In this document: positions 46,228-54,983 of the stretch, in pieces | Numbering within the stretch: position 1 is the first letter of the stretch | Layout: every line of letters starts with the position of its first letter | Notes under the pieces: generated by a model | Told to the model about the DNA's origin: nothing | Database searches by the model: none | The model's input: only the letters and a program-made list of their open reading frames with translations | Assembly: GCA_002897115.2 (NCBI GenBank) | Contig: BCIH01000013.1 | Coordinates: forward strand, 67,852 to 131,851 | Source: Prototheca cutis | Lineage: Eukaryota > Chlorophyta > Trebouxiophyceae > Chlorellales > Chlorellaceae | Reading direction: 5' to 3' | DNA length: 64,000 nucleotides | Position numbers and translations under genes: made by a program

Positions 46228-47524
46228 GGCATCGGGCTCCACCCATATGACGCCGGTCACGGATTCTCTGACGAGACGTGGCGTGAGATGTCAGGAGCCA
46301 TGGTGCCCGCACCCCCTATGCGGCGACGGCAGCCTCGCAATGAATTCCCGTTTCAGCCCTTCCGGCCCTCCCGTGCCGCACCACCCACTTTGTCCCGCCC
46401 CACGAAAATGCTTAGTCGACACCCAGACAACAGTGTATGATCAGTATCTCTCCATCATAACGGAGCGTACTTGCGGGCAATCACTCTTCGAAGTTTGCGG
46501 CGGGGGGGACCGACGGAGGTCGCGCCCACTAGACGGCGCGTACAGGCTTTTACAGTGCTTGCTAACTACAGAAATAAATATGATAGACCTTCTTATATGA
46601 TGTATTATACAAGTTGGGGCTGTATATGTGCAGTTACCTAGGTTTCCCGGCAGGCCGCCGCAAGGCCTTGGCCGTGACGGCGGAGGTGCCTAAGAGGAGG
46701 TGAATGGGAGCCCTGGTCACACCCAGTCTGGAGCTCCTGAACAACCGCTTCCAGGGGGGTGTATTCCACAAGACAGCCTCCCAACCATGCCTACACATAC
46801 AAATTAAATGGTGCCTAGTCAGGGCTAGGGAAGCAATGAGCAGTCAATGGCTTGTTGGCAGCTCAGTCTGGGAGCCAGCTTCANGGTCCACAGTGGGCAG
46901 TGCACGGGCCACCGTTTGTTTGGGNCTCCNNTGTNGCACCGCATGACTGCATGGTCCATGTGGATGCACGCTCGGCCGGTCTGACTTGGCGCGGAGTTGC
47001 CGCGTGGAAGCAGGCGAGCCACCCAGGTCTGGAAAACCTGGGGCTGCCAACTCTCAAGGACCACGAAAGTGCTGTCCATGTTCAGGTGGTGCTACCACGN
47101 GGNCCCATGACGGGCTAAGACCCANGNGGTAGTTTNGGTGCAGAACTACCACGTGGGTGCCCGTGGGGCGCCCCTGTAGGAGTTTGGGCCACGTCCCTGG
47201 ACGGACTGGGTCCCTGAAATCCCCGTCGATCAAGCGGGCGTGGGCATCGTGAGTAGGGCCTGGCGGCCTGAATTCATTGTGAGGGTGCCCNCCCCCCCCC
47301 CCTATGCCATCGAACGCATGCGCAAAAATGGAACAGCAGTTCTCTGCACATATAAAAAAGCTCTGAAAACGCGATCGTTGATGAATATGGACTCAAAGAA
47401 AACCATGCACAATGCATGCACTCCCGTCGCCGGCAGGTTGTAACCCGCTGGCCCGGGCCTTCTTTTGGGGGGTGTCACAGGTTGCGGGCAAGCCATGGTA
47501 CCGGCAACCGTTCCCAAAACGGGT

Positions 47525-47555
<31 letters not shown>

Positions 47556-47820
47556 ACAAACGTGCCCGACCGGGCCCCCCCCCCCCCCCCGCGGGAAAAA
47601 AGAAGAAACGTGCATGGGAAATTCTTACAAGGCTACTTGAGCAACACAGCGTACAAGGTCTGACAGCTTTCTCTTCCCATCACGGACCTGATAAAGCCAC
47701 AAATGAAAGCATACAGCTGGCCAGGGCAGCATTCTACGGGGGTTTTGGAGCCAGGAACCTCGTCAAGAAGACACGTCAGCCACCTGGCAAGCCGATCAAT
47801 GCGTTGCCCTGCACAATTAC
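46228..47820. other. Gene-poor, poorly resolved stretch with poly-C runs and Ns
   Basis: About 1.6 kb without a recognisable gene. It holds an AT-rich patch at about 46555-46640, many Ns around 46884-47137, and poly-C runs at about 47292-47302, 47527-47556 and 47577-47590. Frames near 46700-47110 and 47465-47902 do not match a family. The region may be partly misassembled. Confidence 0.6.
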
Positions 47821-48968
47821 TCAGCGAGCGGTCCTTCCCTCGGCCAGACGCTGCCGGATGTCTGCGTTGACGCGCTCCACATCCGCGGCGGTGATTACAT
47901 AATCTGCCCCGCGCGTGCGAGACAGGTCGCCGATGCCTTGGACCAGCGCGTCCGTGAACTCGCGAAATCCAGCCGCGACATCGCGCTGCTGCGTGGCCGG
48001 CAGTGCTGCCAGCGCCGCGGCGCAGTCCTCGTCCACCGTGGTGCCGCAGAGTCGCTCCCGCTCCCTGATTGCCGCGGCAATGTCCCGCAGCCGCACCACG
48101 TGGTCTTCTCTGGCTGCGCCGGGCCCACCATCCGGTGCACCGTCAAGGATCCCGCCGTCGTCCCCGGCGACAGCATCCTCATCTTCCTCCTCTGCAGGTG
48201 GTTCCCAGGCCTGTCCCTCCAGACGCCAGTACAGATGCTCAGGCACAAGGTCCACCGCGCCCGACCTGGGGTCACACCCGCCCAGACTTACCACCTCGTC
48301 TGCATGGAGCTGGAAAAAAGGGTTGTTACCAGCTGAGACGGATCTCGTCACAGCACACACCACACCAGCTAGTCGAATTGGTTCAGCATCCATTCACAGC
48401 AGTGATATGCCCGGTCCCAACTCAACAATCACACGTTCGGAGGGGAAGCAGACAAACGCCAGCTCAGCTTCCTCGAAACCATCCTCGCCGCTGGGGTCGT
48501 ATCTGCATGTTCAGAGTAGGAAAGCAAGNAATATGCCCTGAGGAATGATGACTGGCTGNACAGAGACATGTCCGTGTCCCCCATGCAGGGAGGATCAACC
48601 TCCCAACAGGAACCCATTCACGCGCCGAACCTCAGGGTGTGCAGGGGCTCCTCCACGCCCTGGAGCGTCCTGGTTGCAACGTTTTCGACTGTGGCCGGCC
48701 ACCACTGCAGTTCCAGGGGTCATGGGATGCGGGCATGCTCAGGCAAGGTCCCGGATCACCAACCCACCCCTTGCCAATGATCACGCCAGCGCCCCAAACC
48801 CACCTTGAGCCTGGGCTCTGCTCCTTCCTCGTCATCGAGCTGCCAGAGGACCTCTATTCTTGTCCCCACATCCAATCGGATGCTCGCGCTGGCGTCGGCA
48901 GGAACCTGGCTCTCTGGAGCCCGATTGGCCCAGGGCAGCGCCGGGGACTCAAGTTTGTGCTCGCCCAT
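47821..48968 (-). CDS. Uncharacterised protein with a WWPA-type (Tudor/PWWP-like) N-terminal domain
   Basis: Start ATG at 48968. Exon 1 (to about 48803) holds LDVGTRIEVLWQLDDEEG; a second (about 48697-48606) holds WWPATVENVATRTLQGVEEP; a third (about 48505-48415) holds YDPSGEDGFEEAELAFVCFP; and the last (about 48330-47821) holds LHADEVVSLGGCDPRSGAVD and a helical C-terminus (RLRDIAAAIRERERLCGTTV ... ADVERVNADIRQRLAEGRTAR). 'VG.RIEVLW...WWPATV' followed by 'Y....GFEEAEL.FV.F' looks like a small Tudor/Agenet-type beta-barrel, which in other proteins reads histone or nucleic-acid marks. I do not know the family as a whole. Some exon edges are approximate, and Ns occur around the third intron. 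Confidence 0.6.
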
Positions 48969-49399
48969 TGTTTCGCTGGGCTTTTCAATCGCCTGCGCCG
49001 AGCGCGATGTCGGGATCCAAAAATCCTTTCGACAATTTCAAACTCGATCTTGCGCGCTCCTCAGGGAAGGCGCGAGTACACTCATTCTACCTGGCGCCGG
49101 GCTCCGGAAGGAAATTTTCGTGCTGTTCACGCCGATCGGGCACACCGAAATCCAGAGGGCCTGCGCCAGCATAGGCAGGGCTTACTGTGCATGAAAGCGT
49201 ACGATTTTGCCTGAAAACAATGCAAGCGGTTTACCCAGGACCTTTGGTGGATCCTGATCGGCTCCCAGCCGTGCCGGTGTCGGCCTTCTCCCGGCTGCCC
49301 GGTCCCAGCTCCCTCGGCAACCGATCCAGAAAAGCACCGGCGCTCTGCGCGCCCTGGGCACACGTGCACTGGCGGATCGAGAGGTTTTAGGCAGCCATC
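48969..49399. promoter_or_regulatory. Divergent intergenic region between the WWPA gene and TMEM115-like gene
   Basis: 431 bases between start codons 48968 (minus) and 49400 (plus). No element is recognisable. Confidence 0.45.
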
Positions 49400-50167
49400 A
49401 TGCGGGCGAGATTGCAGGCCCTGGCAGCGACGGTCCCTAGCGTGACCAGGGCCCTGCTAGCGGTTCTGGGATCCAGCTACCTGCTCCAGCTGGTCTTTCC
49501 GGGGGCGCGCTCGTTCCTGGGCCTGGTCGTTGCCAAAGCCCTCATGCAGCCCTGGACGTTCTTGACCTCCACATTCGTCATCGACTCCATCGTGGAGGTG
49601 GGAGATTGAAGGCGATGGAGCAGGGTTGTCCGGCGGCTGACTTGCGGGGTACATGGGGCTTGGTGGCCCTTGAAGGACCTGGGACTTGACCAGCTGCGGC
49701 ATGACCAGAGAATCGTTGATTCTGATGTTAATGCACGGAAACAGATCATGGCCCCCTAGAAACCCCCGCCCATGCATCACACCCCTGCAACAACCTCATG
49801 GCGTGCATGCAGCTGGTGCTGACGCTTGTGGCGGCGGCGGTGCTGGGTCGTGCGGTGGAGACGCATTTGGGCGGCCGGGAGATGCTCAAGGTGGTTCTTG
49901 CCGCGGGCCTGGCAGGCAGTGTGGCAGCCTTTGTCGGCGTCACCGCAGGCTACGCAATCGCCGTGGCCCGAGCCGCCGCCAAGGCTGGTACGGGCCTGTA
50001 CCAGCCAATCACTGGTTTCCACACGGGCATCGCAGCACTGCTGGTGGCCCTCAAGCTCACCATCCCGGAGAGTGAAGTCACCCTCCTCTCCCATTTTCCC
50101 TTCCGAATCAAGGTATATTCTGTTCATTTTTTAGGGGCGCATTTGGAGATTTTTCTTTTTTTCTTTT

Positions 50168-50198
<31 letters not shown>

Positions 50199-51123
50199 GG
50201 CAGTGAAGGGGAAAACAACTTTGAGGGACACAGCTTGGGATGAGAACAAGACAAGGTGTCTCATGAAGACCTTAGCCATGTTACTAGGCCCCCCACCTCA
50301 ACAGCACACTCACCTCCAACCCCCTAAAATACACCTCCCACGACAACCGACTCAAAGGTGCTTCCGGGCGTGTATGTGGTGATTATGGCGCTGGCTGGCT
50401 TGTTATCCGGCAGACTCGTCGCGCTGGGTTCGTTGGCCGTGGGCGGCACCTACGGCGCCTGGCTGTACCTTCGTTTTTTCCAGCCCCAGCCTGGTGGCGG
50501 CCGTGGCTGCCCCGAGGACGACTTCTCGATGGCTTCCTTCTTCCCGGGTCCGCTCGTACCACTGGTCGACCGCGTGGCCACGGCTTGCAGCCGGATGACG
50601 GGGCTCGCTCCCGTGGCGCCTGACGCGCACAGCGTGCCAGGGCTCGGTCTCGGGGGGGCAGTGCTCCCGGGGACGGGTGCCGCCGATGCCGCCCGCCGCA
50701 GGTATGCATGTGGTGTGTATGTTTCATTGATTTGTTCCTTTCTTATTTTTAGGGTGGTTGTGTGTAGTGGGCGTATTGTCCGTGTGGGGAGAAGGGGGGG
50801 GGTCCCCAGGGACTGCACAACTTGAGAGCCAGCACTGACAAGCGGTGATGCAGGCATGCCCGTGACATGCAATGCCTGAATGCATTGTCGTGATCACCCT
50901 CCATCGCTCGCAAGCAAACAACAGGGAACGTGGACAGAGGGCGCTGGAGGAGCGGCTCGGGCTCGTGGAAGATGGGCAGCGGCGACTCCCCCTCTCCAGC
51001 AGTGGCTCTGCGAGGAGCCTTGCTGCCATGCAACACCAGCAGCAGCAGCAGAAAGAAACCACGGAGCACAGCGTCGACATGTCCAGTGGGCAGGGCATGC
51101 CCCACCCGGCCGAAACAGAATGA
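49400..51123 (+). CDS. TMEM115-like rhomboid-fold pseudoprotease (Golgi)
   Basis: TMEM115 (DUF1751) is a catalytically inactive rhomboid-like Golgi protein linked to COG-dependent retrograde traffic. Four exons join in phase: 49400-49597, 49813-50112, 50358-50701 and 50940-51123 (341 aa). Family landmarks: YLLQLVFPGARSFLGLVVAK then QPWTFLTSTFV, VLGRAVETHLGGREMLK, ITGFHTGIAALLVALKLTIP, YGAWLYLRFFQ, and the cytosolic tail DDFSMASFFPGPLVPLVDRV ... GTGAADAARRRALEERLGLV. No Ser-His dyad of active rhomboids is seen. Intron 2 contains a T run abutting a G run of about 25. The tail has a Gln-rich stretch (QHQQQQQKETTE). Confidence 0.92.
50158..50200. repeat. Poly-T/poly-G compound tract in TMEM115 intron 2
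   Basis: A T-rich stretch (interrupted by C) directly followed by about 25 G in sense orientation. Confidence 0.9.
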
Positions 51124-51625
51124 TATGGAAGTGAACCGTGTTTCATGGCCCTGGCAGCAAGGATTCAGGCGGTGTTACACACATACGGCCTCTCTTCTAT
51201 GCATTCAACTGTACACTATGCGCGACGAGAGGGGCGACGGCCATTCCCGGGTGGGCAGGCAGGCTCCCTGCTGCAGTCTTTTTGATCCATGGTTGAAATT
51301 CCAGGGGTCGTTCCGTCCACGGCTGGGCGTGATCAACCGAGGATGTGCGCACCTCAACGCCATGGTTCGACGAAAGACAACGCTCCATGGGAACAACAGG
51401 TCGTGAAGAAGCACATAAATTGACGTGGTATGCTGTTTGAGCGTGTGCCAGGAGCATTCGCCCTATCGCGCTGTGCCCATTACGAGCCCAGTCAGGCAAC
51501 TCTTTGCTGGGTTTGTGGTGCTCGCTCAGCAGGGCCGTGGCAATCTCTGCGAAGACGATGATTCAATTGCGTTGTGAAATTATCTAAAAAGTCCATCTGG
51601 ACGGCTAGAAGTGTGCCTTCGGGAG
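51124..51625. other. Intergenic
   Basis: About 500 bases between two plus-strand genes; should contain the promoter of the CHERP-like gene. Nothing else seen. Confidence 0.5.
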
Positions 51626-54029
51626 ATGGCCGAGGGGCCTGCAGGCCCGCAGGCCTTTGGTCCCTGGGACATACCAACCCCCTTTGCCGTGCCACCCTCT
51701 GACGCGGCCCTGGCACAGCGCATAAGCAAGCTCGTTGAGTTTGCCGTGCGAAATGGTACGTCTGGTTGAAGGAGTTGGGTGATCATGTCTCCGGTGCCAG
51801 GTGCTGTGGGTGTGGACTGTCGATGGTGGTGCGGAGGTGCACACGGGAGGCAGGCAGGATGGTTCAGAGTGATTGATTGACGTTCTCAGTGTCATTGTTT
51901 GCTTTTCTTCTGAAAGGTGTACGCTGCATGTCTGATACTGTGAGAAGAGTGGTTCCCATGAGTGAGAATGCTCTGCAATCTCTATTGCAGGCCCGAGTTT
52001 TGTGACCCTGGCCCGGCAGCGAATGGGTGGCAACCCCGAGTATGCTTTCTTGTTTGGAGGCGTGGGNGTCGAGTATTTCAACTGGCTGCTCTACGCCGAG
52101 GTCAACCGCCTACCGGCCGATCAACCCCCGGCAGCCCAGGAGCGTGTCAGCGGTGCGCCGTGGCAGCAGGGCCAAGGGGCTTATGGCCGTGCACATGGAC
52201 AGCAGCCCCACCAGCGACAGCTATCCATGTCCGCCGGCGGTCCAGGGTTTTCGCAATCTCCAGCGCCGAACCCGGCACAGGAGCCTGGACCGCCGGCCGA
52301 GATCGCAGCCCAATGGACCCAGATCCTGACCCAGCTCTCTGGCTCGCGCGACTCTGTGAGGACAGGGCAAAAATGGTTTGCAGCGCACAGGGGCCATGCT
52401 CCCGCGCTGCTGACGATGCTCAGCCGTTCCTGCCTGGAATCCCTCGATCCAGTACGGCCGCTGCATCTTCTATATCTTGTCAACGACATCCTGTTCAAGG
52501 AGAAAGCAGACCAGCAGCCACCGGAGGCGAATGCCACCCCAGGTCCCCTGGCAGCGGCGCTGCGGCCACGACTGGGTGCCCTGCTACGGCACGCCTCGGT
52601 GGTCCGTGGAGACAGTGAAGAATCCAGGGCGCCTTTGCTACGCATGCTCAATTTTTGGGCAGAGCGTCACGTGTTTGATCAGGAGAGCGTGGAACAGTTG
52701 ACCATGGAGCTCCTGGGCGTCCGTTCCAGCACGCCGACTGGTGGGGACCATGGGGTGATGAATCCAGTTGCAGGAGCGACAGCTGTCGGATCTGTCAATG
52801 CACCCGCTGCTTCCTCGGTTCCTTGGCACGCGCAGCCTCCACCACAGCAGCAGCGGCAGCCTACCTGGGCAGCTGGCAGCCAAGCGGGGAGTGGCCTGGC
52901 GGCGCAGCGTACAGGAGCACCGGTGCCTCCGCCATGGGGCCAAGTGGCCCAACAACCTGCAGCACCAGCTGCCATTCCACCTCACCCAGCTCCACCAGGG
53001 GGCCAGGCGACACCGCTGTCGGCGCCCTGGGTGAACCAAGGACACCCGTCTCTACCGGAGCAGGCTTCTGCTGGCATGCAGGGGCCCAGCCCCTACCCGC
53101 CGCCTGGACCGCAAGGCGGTTGGGCGCAACCTCCATCTGCTGGCAGTCAGGCACCCCCGCCATGGCAACAGCAGCAGCAGCAGCCGCAGGAAGAGCCAGC
53201 TATGCCCGAGGAAGAGAGGCCACCGCCGTTCGACCCCATGTCCTTCCCGCCAGGTAAATGGCCATATTGAGAAAGAATGAGATTCCACCCTTCCTTTCCT
53301 TCCTCGGAAAAGAAGCATCTCCAGCACCACTTGAACCACAACTCTCCATGCAGGCTTGATCCCAAAGCTTGTGGATGATGCGATGCAGACGGCGGGGCCT
53401 TACACGCCGCTGGCCGTTTCGGCGGTCGAGGAGGCAGGTGTGCCGCCGCCGCCAGAACTGGACTCGTATCTCCAAGCCCGTTTGGCCAAGTTTTACGCCC
53501 AAGTCGCGGTGCGATTTTGGGGTTGATTCATTCGCTTGGTTTAAGGTTGTTCTTGACTGTTTGTGTGGAAGTGGATGGTGTGCAGAGGAGGGTGGTGGAT
53601 GCCGGTGTCCTGCCTTGATGTAGCACAGTTGGCCCTGACCAAACCCCAGTCAAAAAAGTGTCAGCATCATCAACATACTTTCATTCATTCATTCATTCAA
53701 GCAAACGAGACTCTTGATTCCTCCAAATGAACGTGTAGGATTACCATGCGGGCGCGCAGTATGCGGACGTGGAGACTGCGCTCCCTCGGCGTCGGACCTT
53801 CAACGACCAGCCGCGGGAGAAGATGGCCCCGGCGGCACCTCAGGGGCCCGTGGACGATGGCAGTGGGCCCCGTGGGACGGGCCCTGCAGCAGGGCTCGGC
53901 TGGTCCGAGGAAAAACCGGTCATCGCCGGGGACAAACTGGATGTGTTCCAAAAGTACCGGCAGATGCGATCGGGCGTATATTTCGAGCAGATCCACCGTT
54001 CGCTCGCCAAACGTGGCGGTGCAGGGTGA
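51626..54029 (+). CDS. CHERP-like SURP + CID domain RNA-processing protein
   Basis: U2-snRNP-associated splicing factor of the CHERP/SR140 kind. Four exons join in phase: 51626-51755, 51991-53253, 53354-53508 and 53739-54029 (612 aa). A SURP module opens the protein (ALAQRISKLVEFAVRNGPSF ... NPEYAFLFGGVG). A CID follows (WTQILTQLSGSRDSVRTGQK then RPLHLLYLVNDILFKEK). A long Pro/Gln-rich linker comes next (roughly residues 250-440). The C-terminal block FDPMSFPPGLIPKLV ... YTPLAVSAVEEAGVPPPPEL then LAKFYAQV matches the conserved CHERP segment. It ends with a helix FQKYRQMRSGVYFEQIHRSL. The RS-rich and G-patch tail of animal CHERP is absent. Nuclear location is inferred. Confidence 0.9.
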
Positions 54030-54287
54030 AGGGTGTCCGCGGGGTTTTTGCGACCGATGATGGGTGCATGCAAGCTCCCAGGACACTCATGGTTTCGGGG
54101 ATGTCCCCTGCACAAGATGTAAAATGCGCCCTGCTGCGGACAGCCAAAGGATGTAACGGCTTGCCGGGGGTTGCAATGACCAGGCACTGCCCAAAACTTG
54201 ACAAGGTCACAGATCCCCTCCCGTCGTGACAGTCCCCCCCCCAATACGTAGCAAAAAGTCTGCGACCCCAAAATGGGGAAAATGGAA
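54030..54287. other. Intergenic
   Basis: Short stretch between the CHERP-like stop and the first permuted tRNA gene. The minus-strand TTTT at 54282-54279 within it is the likely pol III terminator of copy 1. Confidence 0.6.
54279..54282 (-). terminator. Pol III terminator of permuted tRNA copy 1
   Basis: TTTT on the minus strand, five bases past the pairing trailer of copy 1, in the position expected for RNA polymerase III termination. Confidence 0.65.
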
Positions 54288-54380
54288 TCAGCTGGCAGGG
54301 ACCTATTCTACCACTAGACCACCAGCGCTGTTAAGAGTTGCGCTGGCCGGGAATCGAACCCGGGTCTGGTCCGAAGCTGA
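54288..54380 (-). tRNA. Circularly permuted tRNA-Gly(GCC) gene, copy 1
   Basis: On the minus strand the 3' half of the tRNA comes first and the 5' half second. The 3' half (54373-54340, 34 nt) runs from position 38 through anticodon-stem GGACC, variable loop, T-arm CCGGG-TTCGATT-CCCGG and acceptor CCAGCGC. An 11-nt linker (54339-54329) starting with A (discriminator 73) leads into the 5' half (54328-54293, 36 nt): acceptor GCGCTGG, D-arm GTCTAGTGGTAGAAT, anticodon stem GGTCC and CTGCCA, which ends just after anticodon GCC. Acceptor (7 bp), anticodon (5 bp) and T (5 bp) stems pair perfectly. The flanks TCAGC (54380-54376) and GCTGA (54292-54288) are complementary, giving a bulge-helix-bulge-like site for splicing endonuclease at 37/38. 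Rejoining the ends and opening the linker yields a normal tRNA-Gly. CCA is not encoded. Confidence 0.95.
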
Positions 54381-54604
54381 GAGTGAGAAGCGAAGACAAC
54401 TCGATGCCACCGCATTACAAAAATGCCGGTCATAGCCAGCTAGGGCGGGNGGGTTGGGGGGGCGTCGGCACTCGGGATCGACGTTGCATGGCACCAAAAC
54501 GAGACAATACAGCGGCTCGAATGAGCAAAGTCCCCGAAATAAACACACAGGGTTCAGTAAAAACTGCGTAATGTGACAAAATTTGGGCAGGGACAAAATG
54601 TAAA
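54381..54604. other. Spacer between the two permuted tRNA genes
   Basis: About 220 bases without coding signal, one N. It must hold any upstream sequence of copy 1 and the terminator of copy 2. Apart from the tRNA parts and the pairing flank (GCTG), I see no extended similarity between the flanks of the two copies. Confidence 0.5.
54595..54598 (-). terminator. Pol III terminator of permuted tRNA copy 2
   Basis: TTTT on the minus strand, six bases past the pairing trailer of copy 2. Confidence 0.65.
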
Positions 54605-54694
54605 CAGCTGGCAGGGACCTATTCTACCACTAGACCACCAGCGCTCAGTGAGCTGCGCTGGCCGGGAATCGAACCCGGGTCTGGTCCGAAGCTG
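54605..54694 (-). tRNA. Circularly permuted tRNA-Gly(GCC) gene, copy 2
   Basis: Same arrangement as copy 1, 316 bases to the right and on the same strand. The 3' half is 54688-54655, the linker is 10 nt (54654-54645), and the 5' half is 54644-54609. The mature halves are identical to copy 1 base for base, whereas linkers and outer flanks differ. Here the leader CAGC (54694-54691) pairs with the trailer GCTG (54608-54605), a 4-bp helix next to the anticodon stem. The anticodon is GCC and the discriminator is A. The T-loop and D-loop sequences that form the B and A boxes are intact but in reversed order. Confidence 0.95.
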
Positions 54695-54983
54695 CGAATT
54701 GATCGATGACTTCCGTCATTTTTCTCTCTAGATATTTGACCCCGACTGGTTTCAACCATGACGTGTAACAACAGTGCTGCGGTCTTGAAACCAACATCCA
54801 GCTCTGGTGCTTTCTCTTCTGCGGACTTTGGGCATACATGCTTTACAAAGGGGATAGAACAGTTGCACGTTGCCATCCAGGGGATGATGGCTGCCATCAG
54901 AGCCGCTTCGGGACCCAGCCCAGCCAAACCAAGTGCGGCTTGGGGTGTTCATGCGTGGAAGCCGGCATGCCGGGAGCAGCACC
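54695..54983. other. Gap between permuted tRNA copy 2 and TFB1 stop
   Basis: About 290 bases, upstream flank of tRNA copy 2 and 3' flank of TFB1. No separate feature is seen. Confidence 0.5.

Noticed and set aside
47465..47902. Poly-proline frame around 47520-47590
   Set aside because: It is simply the translation of poly-C runs and is not supported by flanking homology.
54302..54373. Reading the locus as a normal tRNA or as a tRNA pseudogene with scrambled halves
   Set aside because: A linear tRNA cannot be drawn from this order, but both copies keep perfect stems after rearrangement, pairing flanks and terminators, which fits permutation rather than decay.
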